From NCBI RefSeq assembly GCF_001592305.1, contig NZ_BCWR01000006.1, forward strand, positions 310,001-374,000: DNA of 64,000 bases, read 5' to 3'. Positions 1 to 7,226 of the stretch are shown piece after piece (within the stretch, counting starts at the first letter, position 1; the number at the start of each line of letters is the position of its first letter). The position numbers were made by a program, and so were the translations under genes. A model generated the notes under the pieces. That model searched no databases. It saw nothing but the letters and a program-made list of their open reading frames with translations, and was not told the DNA's origin. The stretch comes from Hydrogenophaga taeniospiralis CCUG 15921. GTDB taxonomy: Bacteria > Pseudomonadota > Gammaproteobacteria > Burkholderiales > Burkholderiaceae_C.

Positions 1-449
1 TTTACCGTGTCTCGCCCGGAGAGATGTGCCTGGTGTCGTCGGCCGGCCTGTTCGCGGACCAGCCGCTCACGGCGCGCGGCGTGGCCACCTGCGAAACCCG
101 CCTGGCCCTGCTCTCGCCGGCGGATTTTCGCGCCGCGCTGACCGATGACCACTTCCGCGCCTACGTGCTGGGCCTCTTTGCCGCGCGCATGGCCGACCTC
201 ACCGGCCTGATCGAAGCCATCGCCTTCCAGCGGCTCGACAGCCGCCTGGCCAGCGCCCTGCTCGGCCACGGTCAGCAGGTGCGCGCCACCCACCAGGCGC
301 TGGCCGACGAGCTGGGCACGGTGCGGGAGATCGTCACCCGCCTGCTGCACCGCTTCGAGCGCGAAGGTCTGGTCGAGCTCTCGCGCGAGTGCATCACCAT
401 CCGCGACAGCGCCGGCCTGCGCGCCGTGGCCGCGTACCAGTCGCGCTGA
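1..449 (+). CDS. Crp/Fnr-family transcriptional regulator, C-terminal part
   Basis: The reading frame is open from the window edge (first full codon at 3), so the N-terminus and most of the cyclic-nucleotide-binding fold are missing. The visible part starts in the beta-roll (YRVSPGEMCLVSS) and passes through the dimerisation helix (residues about 40-75 of the visible chain). It ends in a Crp-type winged helix with THQALADELGTVREIVTRLL as the recognition helix-turn-helix. The family binds 14-16 bp palindromes and senses cAMP, O2, NO or other ligands; the sensing part is outside the window, so the ligand is unknown. A perfect CRP-type box lies 57 bp downstream, in front of the next gene, which makes that gene a plausible target. 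Confidence 0.88.
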   Translation, partial: YRVSPGEMCLVSSAGLFADQPLTARGVATCETRLALLSPADFRAALTDDHFRAYVLGLFAARMADLTGLIEAIAFQRLDSRLASALLGHGQQVRATHQALADELGTVREIVTRLLHRFEREGLVELSRECITIRDSAGLRAVAAYQSR

Positions 450-505
450 TCCCCCGGCCAGTGCCGGCGCCGCCGCCCTCGCGTGCGCGCCGGGCGGACG
501 GGCTT

Positions 506-521
506 TGTGACACAGGTCACA
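506..521 (+). promoter_or_regulatory. Perfect CRP-type operator upstream of the DUF2892 gene
   Basis: TGTGA-N6-TCACA reads exactly as the CRP consensus (TGTGA at 506-510, TCACA at 517-521). A -10-like TCAATA at 544-549 would place the transcript start near 554, so the box centre lies close to -41, the class II activator position. That fits activation of the gene at 632, possibly by the regulator encoded just upstream. The start site is inferred, not seen. Confidence 0.6.
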
Positions 522-631
522 TACCGCCGCCCGCCCAACCGGTTCAATACGCCCAGCCCCACCGTGGCCAGCGCGCTGCACGGCGCCGCCCCGCGGTGGA
601 CCCGGTTCCCTTCTTTCACTGGAGTATTCCC

Positions 632-823
632 ATGAGCAAAAACGAAGGCGGCATCGACCGCATCCTGCGCATCGTCGCAGGCCTGGCCCTGATCGCCGCC
701 GCCGCCACCGGCGCCATCGGCGTCTGGGGCTACATCGGCGTGGTGCCCCTGCTCACCGGCCTGATGGGCTGGTGCCCGGTGTACACGCTGCTGGGCTTGA
801 ACACCTGCGGTGTGAAGAAGTAG
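632..823 (+). CDS. DUF2892 / YgaP-like small inner-membrane protein
   Basis: This 63-residue protein matches the DUF2892 pattern: an N-terminal NEGGIDRILR, two hydrophobic helices (about residues 11-30 and 33-52), and the typical ending GWCPVYTLLGLNTCG with two conserved cysteines. In YgaP the same unit anchors a rhodanese domain; here it stands alone. The start was chosen at 632 because GGAG stands about 7 nt upstream and the protein then begins exactly at the family's conserved N-terminus. A longer upstream frame is arginine/proline-rich and not family-like. The physiological role of stand-alone copies is not established; the cysteines suggest sulfur or metal chemistry. A GC-rich repeat follows the stop codon directly. 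Confidence 0.85.
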   Translation: MSKNEGGIDRILRIVAGLALIAAAATGAIGVWGYIGVVPLLTGLMGWCPVYTLLGLNTCGVKK

Positions 824-896
824 CTCCCCCCGCGCCGCCTGCGGCGTCACCCCCCTGAGGGGGGCATCACGAGTGGCCCGGCCAAGCCGGTTCCGC
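824..896 (+). repeat. Stop-proximal GC-rich palindromic repeat, copy 1
   Basis: It begins at the base after the TAG stop codon of the DUF2892 gene and is oriented with that gene. The order is CCCCCCGCGCCGC, a C6...G6 stem around 849-864, and GGCCCGGCCAAGCCGG. Eight further copies occur in the window, almost all starting next to a stop codon. The stacked stems suggest a 3'-UTR RNA structure. Confidence 0.75.
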
Positions 897-1016
897 CGTG
901 ATCTGGCGTGAAGCCACTGCACGCCGGGCTGTCCGACTTGCGACACCCCGCCAGCCCTCTGCGCATGACCATGTCACCCACAGCCGCGCACCTCGACGCG
1001 GCCCAGGAGACACGGC

Positions 1017-1790
1017 ATGCTCAACATCCCCTCGCTCAAAGACTCCGTCAACCCCGAAGAGTGGGCCTTGCGCTGCGACCTCGCGGCCTGTTACCGGCTG
1101 GTGGCGGCCTATGGCTGGAGCGATCTGGTCTTCACCCACATCAGCGCCAAGCTGCCCGACAGCGTGACCGGTGGTGAGCACCAGTTCCTCATCAACCCCT
1201 ACGGCCTGATGTTCGACGAGATCACCGCCAGCAGCCTGGTCAAGGTCGACATGGCCTGCAACAAGCTGCTGGACAGCCCGTTCCCGGTCAACCCGGCTGG
1301 CTTCGTGATCCACAGCGCGGTGCACGAAGCCCGCCCCGACGTGGGCTGCGTGCTGCACACCCACACGCGTGCCGGCGTGTCGGTGAGCGCGCAAACGGCC
1401 GGCATTCTGCCGATCAGCCAGCAAAGCACGTTCGTGCTGGCCTCGCTGGCGTACCACGACTACGAAGGCGTGGCCTTCCGCCCCGACGAGAAGCCACGCC
1501 TGCAGGCCGACCTGGGCAGCGCGAACCACCTGGTGTTGCGCAACCACGGCCTGCTCACCGTGGGCCGGACCATCGCCGACGCCTTCCTCTCCATGTACAC
1601 ACTGGAAAACACCTGCCGCATCCAGATCGATGCGCAGGCCGGCGGCGGGGAGCTCTGCCAAGTGGACCCGGCCATCCTGGCCGGCATGGCCGACGTGATG
1701 CGCATCGCCACCGCGGGCCAGGGCGCGATGCTCGCGTGGCCGGCGCTGCTGCGCAAGCTGGAGCGGCTCGACCCGGGCTACCGCTGCTGA
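1017..1790 (+). CDS. Class II aldolase/adducin-family protein
   Basis: The protein has 257 residues, normal for this family of zinc-dependent aldolases, epimerases and related lyases (fuculose-phosphate aldolase / AraD fold). Metal ligands are visible in HTHTRAG near residue 115 and in NHGLLTVG near residue 177. The C-terminal region after about residue 210 is diverse in the family. No RBS is strong, but the start at 1017 follows CAGGAGACACGGC, an acceptable GGAG site. The substrate cannot be told from sequence; many Burkholderiales copies are generic class II aldolases outside a sugar operon. It converges with the gene on the other strand and overlaps its 3' end by 13 bp. Confidence 0.88.
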   Translation: MLNIPSLKDSVNPEEWALRCDLAACYRLVAAYGWSDLVFTHISAKLPDSVTGGEHQFLINPYGLMFDEITASSLVKVDMACNKLLDSPFPVNPAGFVIHSAVHEARPDVGCVLHTHTRAGVSVSAQTAGILPISQQSTFVLASLAYHDYEGVAFRPDEKPRLQADLGSANHLVLRNHGLLTVGRTIADAFLSMYTLENTCRIQIDAQAGGGELCQVDPAILAGMADVMRIATAGQGAMLAWPALLRKLERLDPGYRC

Positions 1791-2542
1791 CCGGAGGTGT
1801 CGACGAACGCGACCATGCCTTCCAGCACGGTGCGCAGCCTCACCAGTTCACGCGAATGGTTCAGCCGGGTGGACCAGGCCGCGATGCGTGACACACGCTG
1901 CAACCGTGGCAGCAGGTGGGCCAGGAAGGCTTGCAGGCTGGAGTGGCCGCGCTCGGCCGGATGCGCCGCTTCGTGCGCCTCGCGGTAGGCGTTGAGCACC
2001 GCCAGCACCGCCTGGGGCCCCAGCGGCTCCAGGAAACGGGCCAGCGACATCACCAGCTGCAGCGCGTCGTAGCGCTGCACCATCTCCAGCGACAGGCCGG
2101 GAAACAGGCGTTCCTCGAAGTCGATCCGGGCAAAACGCTGCCCGTCCCAGGTCAGGTTGCGGGCCTGCGCGCCGCCGTGCCACTGGCCGCGCGCGTGAAA
2201 CACCGCCAGATCGGCGCTGGCCGCGCACATCAGGGGCAGGCGCTCGGCCTCGGGCAGGCGGTGCAGCAGGTGTTCCAGCGTCGTGCCCACGTCGCCCGTC
2301 ACCAGCGATTCGCCGTCGAAAGCCACCACCGGAGGCACCTGCTCACCGGCCGCCGCCAGCGCCAGCAGGCGCTCATGCTCGTAGGCCAGCAGCGCCGCGC
2401 CGTCGGTCTGGCGCACCGCGCTCCAGGGCACGGGCACACCCACGAAATGCGCGAACAGGTAGGCCCCGAGCGATTGGCCCAGGCCACGCAAGGGCCGCCG
2501 TGCGGTCTTGGTCCAGGTTTTGAGGGGGGGAGAAGTGTTCAA
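1778..2542 (-). CDS. Kinase-fold protein (WaaP/RIO-like), function unknown
   Basis: This 254-residue protein carries a compact kinase-like core. WHGGAQARNLTW near residue 121 resembles the HxDxxxxN catalytic loop with Gly in place of the Asp. IDFEE near residue 138 resembles the DFG-like metal-binding Asp segment of lipopolysaccharide (Kdo/heptose) kinases. A glycine-rich loop is not obvious. Homologues in Burkholderiales are variously annotated as serine/threonine phosphatase or BUD32-like; I regard a small-molecule or LPS kinase-like role as the better reading. It stands alone between convergent and codirectional neighbours with a 54-bp gap to the next gene. The altered catalytic loop means activity should not be assumed. 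Confidence 0.6.
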   Translation of the reverse strand: MNTSPPLKTWTKTARRPLRGLGQSLGAYLFAHFVGVPVPWSAVRQTDGAALLAYEHERLLALAAAGEQVPPVVAFDGESLVTGDVGTTLEHLLHRLPEAERLPLMCAASADLAVFHARGQWHGGAQARNLTWDGQRFARIDFEERLFPGLSLEMVQRYDALQLVMSLARFLEPLGPQAVLAVLNAYREAHEAAHPAERGHSSLQAFLAHLLPRLQRVSRIAAWSTRLNHSRELVRLRTVLEGMVAFVDTSGQQR

Positions 2543-2596
2543 GACCCGCGATTATCCTGAAATCGCTCCACCGGGCGGCATCTGACCCAGGCAGGG

Positions 2597-3934
2597 TCAA
2601 CCGGCGTTGGCGTAGCGCCGCAGCTCCCAGCCGCTCACCTGCTGCGCAAAAGCGTCCCACTCGGCGCGCTTGAGGCGCAGGAACTGGTCACAGAACGCCA
2701 CGCCCACCGCCTCGCGCAACACCGCATCGGCCTGCAGCGCGGCGAGTGCATCGTGCAGGTCGCGCGGCAGCCTGGGCGGCATCGTCGCGCCGCTGGCCTG
2801 GCGCTGGTACAGGTCGTCGTCGCAGGGCGGCGCGGCGGGCAAGGCGCTGTCGATACCGTCCAGCCCCGCCGCCAGCGTGGCCGCGAGTGCGGCGTACACA
2901 TTGCACGAGGGGTCGGGCAGGCGCCATTCGATGCGCCCGGCCACGGTGCGCACGAGGCAGGTGCGGTTGTTGTCGCCCACGGTCTTCCACACCGGCGACC
3001 AGGTGGTGCCCGATGCGCTCTCGCTGCTGGCCAGGCGCTTGTAGCTGTTCACCGTGGGCGCGCAGAGCGCGGCCAGCGCGTCGGCGTGGTCGATCAGGCC
3101 AGCGGCGAACCGGTGGCCGGCCGTGCTCAGGCCCAGGGTGCCGGCCGGGTCGGCCATCACGGCCTTGCCCTGCGCGTCCGTGAGGCTGACGTGGAAATGC
3201 AGGCCGCTGCCCGGCGCGCCCGCCAGCGGCTTGGGCATGGTGGAAAACGTGCAGCCGTGCCGCGCCGCCACGGCGTGCGCCGTGAGCTTGAAGAGCTGGT
3301 AGCGGTCGGCCGCGGCCAGGGCCTCGTCGTGCCGGTAATTGATCTCGTACTGGCCGACGGCGTCTTCGTGGTCCATCTGCTGCAGTTCAAAACCCAGCGC
3401 CGTGAGGTGGCGGCGCATGTCGTCCAGAAAGCCGAAATTGCGGTGGATCGCCTTCAGGTCGTAGGACGGTTTGTCCTGCCGGTCGTCCGCATCGGCCACG
3501 CCCCAGCGGCCCTGCGGATCCTGTTTCAACAGGAAGAACTCGGGCTCGATGCCGACGTGAAAGGTCCAGCCGCGCTCGCGCAGGCGGTTCAGCTGGTGCT
3601 TGAGCAACTGGCGCGAGCAGGTGTCCAGCGGCTCACCGCCGGCAAAACCGTCGCACACCGCGTGCGCCACGCCGGGCATGAAGGGCAGCAGGCGCAGGCT
3701 TTCGGGCACCACACGCCCGTGGTACTCGCTGCGCGCGCCCCTGCGCGGCAGGCCCGTACCCCAGATGCTGGGTCCCGCGAAGCCCGCGCCGGTGGCCACC
3801 GCGTCGGGCAGCGCCTCCAGCGGCACCAGCTTGCCCTTCGGGCTGCCGTGCAGGTCGGTGAAGGTGGCCATCACCGAGTGGATGCCCTGCTCGCGCAGGC
3901 TGTTGATGCGTTGATCGAGGCTGGGCTGACCCAT
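2597..3934 (-). CDS. Type III glutamine-synthetase-like gamma-glutamyl ligase
   Basis: This 445-residue protein has the full GS signature set: HVGIEPEFFL (metal and glutamate site), HEDAVGQYEINY, GSGLHFHVSL (ATP/metal) and NRTCLVR with VAGRIEWRLPDPSCN (active-site arginines). It matches the type III glutamate-ammonia ligase group (GlnT-like), whose members often ligate glutamate to amines. The gabT-type and puuC-type neighbours on the same strand suggest gamma-glutamylation of a polyamine or related amine, but ammonia cannot be excluded. The start at 3934 begins the conserved MGQPSLDQRI N-terminus; a much longer open frame upstream only overlaps gabT in another frame. The gap to gabT is 53 bp, consistent with one operon. 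Confidence 0.85.
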   Translation of the reverse strand: MGQPSLDQRINSLREQGIHSVMATFTDLHGSPKGKLVPLEALPDAVATGAGFAGPSIWGTGLPRRGARSEYHGRVVPESLRLLPFMPGVAHAVCDGFAGGEPLDTCSRQLLKHQLNRLRERGWTFHVGIEPEFFLLKQDPQGRWGVADADDRQDKPSYDLKAIHRNFGFLDDMRRHLTALGFELQQMDHEDAVGQYEINYRHDEALAAADRYQLFKLTAHAVAARHGCTFSTMPKPLAGAPGSGLHFHVSLTDAQGKAVMADPAGTLGLSTAGHRFAAGLIDHADALAALCAPTVNSYKRLASSESASGTTWSPVWKTVGDNNRTCLVRTVAGRIEWRLPDPSCNVYAALAATLAAGLDGIDSALPAAPPCDDDLYQRQASGATMPPRLPRDLHDALAALQADAVLREAVGVAFCDQFLRLKRAEWDAFAQQVSGWELRRYANAG

Positions 3935-3987
3935 GCGGATTCCAGACACAAAAAAGCCGGGGCTTGCCCGGCGGAAGTGGAGGTGGC

Positions 3988-5283
3988 TCAGGCCAGCGTT
4001 TCGGCCATGGCGGCATCGAGAACGCCCAGGGCTTCGGCGAACACGCTGTCTTCGATGGTGAGCGGGAACAGGTAGCGGATCACGTTGCCGTAGACGCCGC
4101 AGGTCAGCAGCAGCAGGCCACGTTTCAGGGCCGCGGCTTGCACCTGCTTCGTGGTGTCGGCGTCGGGCGCGCCGGCCGCGTCCACGAACTCGCAGGCCAC
4201 CATCGCGCCCAGGCCGCGCACCTCGCCGATGCGTGGGTATTTCGCTTTCGCTGCACGCAGGTGCGCCACCAGCTGGTCGCCCAGCCGCTGCGCGCGCTCG
4301 GGCAGCTTTTCTTCGGCCATCACGTCCAGCACCGCGTGCGACGCCGCAATCGCCAGCGGATTGCCCGCGTAGGTGCCGCCCAGGCCACCGGGCGCCGGGC
4401 CGTCCATGATGGCGGCTTTGCCGCTCACGGCCGACAGCGTGGTGCCGCCTGCCATGCTCTTGGCCATCGTCATGAGGTCGGGCGACACGCCGTAGTGCTC
4501 CATCGCAAACATCCTGCCGGTGCGCGCAAAACCGGTCTGCACCTCGTCGGCGATCAGAAGGATGCCGTGCTGGTCGCACAGCGCGCGCAGCCACAACACG
4601 GCATCCTTCTGGATCGGGTTGAAACCGCCCTCGCCCTGCACCGGTTCAAACACGATGGCCGCCACGCGCGACGGTTCGATGTCGCACTTGAACACGTGGT
4701 CCATGGCGCGCTTCGTCTCGTCCAGCGAGGCGCCTTCCGCAGGGAAAGGCACGTGGTAGATCTCGGGCGGGAAGGGGCCGAAGCCGGCCTTGTAGGGCTG
4801 GACCTTGCCGGTGAGCGAGACGGCGAACAGGCTGCGGCCGTGGAAGGCACCGCCAAAGGCGATCACGCCGCTGCGGCCGGTCGAAGACCGCGCGATCTTG
4901 ATGGCGTTCTCGATCGCCTCGGCACCGGTGGAGAAGAAAGCCGTCTTGGCCTTGCCTTCGATGGGAACGATGGCGTTGATGCGCTCGGCCAGCGACACGT
5001 ACTCGGCGTAGGGAACGACCTGGTAACAGCTGTGCGTGAAGCGCTGCAGCTGCGCCGCGATGGCGGCCTGCACCTTGGGGTGCACATGGCCGGTGTTGAG
5101 CACCGCGATGCCGCCCGCGAAATCGATGAAGCGGCGCCCCTCGATGTCCCAGAGCTCGGCGTTCTTCGCGTGGTCGATGAAGAAGTCGCCCATCACGCCC
5201 ACGCCACGCGGCGTGGCATCGAGCCGGCGCTGGTGCCAGGCGGCGTTGGTGTGGTCAGTTTTCAGGTCATTCATGGCGTTCAT
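3988..5283 (-). CDS. gabT: 4-aminobutyrate-2-oxoglutarate aminotransferase
   Basis: This class III PLP aminotransferase of 431 residues shows FFSTGAEAIENAIK, the GGAFHGRS phosphate-binding region, IADEVQTGFARTGR with the cofactor Asp, and TMAKSMAGG with the Schiff-base lysine. The order and spacing match GabT/PuuE, which converts GABA to succinate semialdehyde. The start at 5283 is set by GAAGGAGA seven bases upstream. It sits between a GS-like ligase and an aldehyde dehydrogenase on the same strand, so it probably performs the last transamination of polyamine breakdown. A 5-aminovalerate aminotransferase is the closest alternative. Confidence 0.92.
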   Translation of the reverse strand: MNAMNDLKTDHTNAAWHQRRLDATPRGVGVMGDFFIDHAKNAELWDIEGRRFIDFAGGIAVLNTGHVHPKVQAAIAAQLQRFTHSCYQVVPYAEYVSLAERINAIVPIEGKAKTAFFSTGAEAIENAIKIARSSTGRSGVIAFGGAFHGRSLFAVSLTGKVQPYKAGFGPFPPEIYHVPFPAEGASLDETKRAMDHVFKCDIEPSRVAAIVFEPVQGEGGFNPIQKDAVLWLRALCDQHGILLIADEVQTGFARTGRMFAMEHYGVSPDLMTMAKSMAGGTTLSAVSGKAAIMDGPAPGGLGGTYAGNPLAIAASHAVLDVMAEEKLPERAQRLGDQLVAHLRAAKAKYPRIGEVRGLGAMVACEFVDAAGAPDADTTKQVQAAALKRGLLLLTCGVYGNVIRYLFPLTIEDSVFAEALGVLDAAMAETLA

Positions 5284-5340
5284 GGGTGTCTCCTTCGAAG
5301 GAAAAAAGTGTCCGGTGCGAAGTGTCTTGTCCAAGGGCAC

Positions 5341-5415
5341 CGCGGAACGGGCTTTGCCCGGCCGCCAGTGCCGCCACCCTCTGGGGGGTGACGCGAAGCG
5401 GCGCGGGGGGGGCCC
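5341..5415 (-). repeat. Stop-proximal GC-rich palindromic repeat, copy 2
   Basis: Oriented with puuC, it begins two bases past that gene's stop codon (5418-5420). It carries the shared GCGCCGCTTCGCGTCACC block, a C-run/G-run stem and a CCGGGCAAAGCCCG stem. It separates puuC from gabT. Confidence 0.75.
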
Positions 5416-5417
5416 AG

Positions 5418-6896
5418 TTACACGGGGCTATCGATCCGTATCCACGTGGTCTTCGTCTCGGTGTATTTATCGAAAGCGTGCAGCGACTTGTCGCGCCCCA
5501 CCCCGCTCTGCTTGAAGCCGCCGAACGGCACGGTGATGTCGTCTTCGTCGTACTGGTTCACGTGCACCGTGCCGGCGCGCAGCGCGCGGGCCACGCCGTG
5601 CGCCTTGTTGATGTCGCGCGTCCACACGCCGGCCTGCAGGCCGTACACGCTGTTGTTCGCGGCGCGCACCACGTCGGCGGCGTCGGTGAAGCTCTGCACG
5701 GCCAGCACCGGGCCGAAGATCTCTTCGCGCGCGATCGTCATCTGCGGCGTCACGCCGTCGAAGATGGTGGGCTGCACATAACAACCGCCCGCCACCGGCG
5801 AAGCCAGCGCGCCCCCCGCGATCAGCTGCGCGCCCTCGCTCTGGCCGAGGCCGATGTAGCGCATCACGTTGTCCAGCTGCATCTGATCGACGATGGCGCC
5901 CATCACCGTGCCCTTGTCCAGCGGGTTGCCCGGCTGGTACTGCGGCACCAGCTTCAAAGCCTTTTCCAGGAACGCGTCCTTGATCGAAGCCTCGACGAAC
6001 AGGCGCGAAGGCGCGTTGCAGCTCTCGCCCTGGTTGAAGAAGATGCTGCCCACGGCGGCTTCCACCGCACGGTCCAGGTCGGGGCAGTCGGCGAACACGA
6101 TGTTGGGCGACTTGCCGCCGAGCTCGGTCCAGGCGCGTTTCAGGTTGCTCTGCCCGGCCATCACGTGGATCTGCTTGCCCACGCGCGTGCTGCCGGTGAA
6201 GGCGATGCAGTCCACGTCCATGTGCAGCGCCAGCGGCGAGCCGGCCTCGGTGCCGAAACCCGGCACCACGTTGAACACGCCCGGCGGGATGCCGGCGGCC
6301 AGCGCCAGCTCGGCCAGGCGTAGCGCGGTCAGCGGGCTTTTCTCCGACGGCTTCAACACCACCGAGTTGCCTGCGGCCAGGGCCGGCGCGATCTTCCAGG
6401 CCGCCATGATCATGGGGTAGTTCCAGGGCACGATGATGCCCACCACGCCCACCGGCTCGCGCGTGATCAGCGCCAGCGCGTTAGCGCCCGTCGGCGCGAT
6501 CTCGTCGTACACCTTGTCCACCGCCTCGCCGTACCAGCGGATGCAGTTGGCCGCGCTGTTCACGTCCACGGCGCGCGCGTATTTCACCGGCTTGCCCATG
6601 TCCAGCGTCTCGGTCAGCGCCAGCTCGTCGGCGTGCGCCAGCAGCTGGTCAGCGAACTTGATCATCACACGCTTGCGCTGCGCGGGGGCCATGCCGCTCC
6701 AGCGACGGTCCTCGAACGCGGCGCGGCCCGCGGCCACCGCGGCGTCGATGTCGGCCTGACCGCCGCGCGCCACCTGCGTGAGCACGCGGCCGTCCACCGG
6801 CGAGATGCAATCAAAAGTCTGGCCGTCGCGCGCGGCCACGCGTTCGCCGTTGATGACGGCGCGGCCGTCGAAGCTGGGCTGGCTGGTATCGGTCAT
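5418..6896 (-). CDS. puuC: Aldehyde dehydrogenase, gamma-glutamyl-aminobutyraldehyde type
   Basis: This NAD(P)-dependent aldehyde dehydrogenase has 492 residues. It shows the catalytic cysteine in NQGESCNAPSR (about residue 298), the general base in ELGGKSP, the Rossmann region GFTGSTRVGK-type (here AFTGSTRVGK) and VPWNYP. PuuC/AldA-like enzymes carry the same NQGE-x-C block. Its likely reaction is oxidation of gamma-glutamyl-gamma-aminobutyraldehyde or aminobutyraldehyde to the acid, between PuuB and PuuD. The start at 6896 gives the family N-terminus; an upstream frame extends 11 codons into the promoter repeats. It is divergent from the retron ncRNA, with a 141-bp shared control region. 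Confidence 0.88.
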   Translation of the reverse strand: MTDTSQPSFDGRAVINGERVAARDGQTFDCISPVDGRVLTQVARGGQADIDAAVAAGRAAFEDRRWSGMAPAQRKRVMIKFADQLLAHADELALTETLDMGKPVKYARAVDVNSAANCIRWYGEAVDKVYDEIAPTGANALALITREPVGVVGIIVPWNYPMIMAAWKIAPALAAGNSVVLKPSEKSPLTALRLAELALAAGIPPGVFNVVPGFGTEAGSPLALHMDVDCIAFTGSTRVGKQIHVMAGQSNLKRAWTELGGKSPNIVFADCPDLDRAVEAAVGSIFFNQGESCNAPSRLFVEASIKDAFLEKALKLVPQYQPGNPLDKGTVMGAIVDQMQLDNVMRYIGLGQSEGAQLIAGGALASPVAGGCYVQPTIFDGVTPQMTIAREEIFGPVLAVQSFTDAADVVRAANNSVYGLQAGVWTRDINKAHGVARALRAGTVHVNQYDEDDITVPFGGFKQSGVGRDKSLHAFDKYTETKTTWIRIDSPV

Positions 6897-6904
6897 GGGA
6901 AAGC

Positions 6905-6990
6905 GTCCACTGCAGAAAAGTGGACCCATGCTACGCCGTTATTGCCACCGTTGCAGCATCCACTTCCGGTCCACATCGACCATCCACTGG
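6905..6990 (-). promoter_or_regulatory. puuC promoter region with clustered TCCAC motifs
   Basis: A 7-bp inverted repeat GTCCACT (6905-6911) / AGTGGAC (6919-6925) lies next to the puuC start. Three more TCCAC copies follow at 6959, 6970 and 6983. Read toward puuC, the element GGGTCCACTTT (6917-6927) recurs almost unchanged upstream of the agmatinase gene (GGTTCCACTTT, 23368-23378) at a similar distance from the start codon. This suggests one regulator for both genes, plausibly the MocR-type protein at 17898. Confidence 0.4.
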
Positions 6991-7037
6991 GCCGCACACG
7001 GCGGCCGCAGGCCCAGGTCATCTGACACAATGCCAGC

Positions 7038-7198
7038 GGCCCCGGTGCTTCAAGATCTCTCGAAGACGCTGGTCGTTTTCGGGCTGTGGGGCATCCCCAC
7101 GGCGACGATGCTTTCCTGGACACACGGCGCGCGATCCCGACCTGCGCCGCTGGCGCAGGACAGATAGCGCCAGACCTGCTGGTTGAAGCACCGGGGCC
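7038..7198 (+). ncRNA. Candidate retron msr-msd RNA
   Basis: The stretch is framed by a perfect 16-bp inverted repeat: GGCCCCGGTGCTTCAA at 7038-7053 and its exact complement TTGAAGCACCGGGGCC at 7183-7198. This is the a1/a2 arrangement of retron ncRNAs and it ends 28 nt before the reverse transcriptase start. Inside are a 9-bp hairpin (7083-7103, GTGGGG-CAT-CCCCAC core) and an 8-bp perfect hairpin (CCTGCGCC 7141-7148 / GGCGCAGG 7152-7159). The latter is enclosed by GGCGC 7126-7130 / GCGCC 7167-7171 and could be the msd stem. G7054, next to a1, is a candidate branching guanosine. A -10-like CACAAT at 7026-7031 would start the RNA near 7038. Structure and start are inferred. Confidence 0.8.
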
Positions 7199-7226
7199 AC
7201 CCTCTACGCCCGCTGTCCCTCCACCG

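Noticed and set aside
7086-7226. GTG at 7086 as start of the reverse transcriptase
   Set aside because: It would place the N-terminal codons inside the a1/a2-framed RNA, at one of its hairpins, and the peptide there is low-complexity; the ATG at 7227 follows a2.
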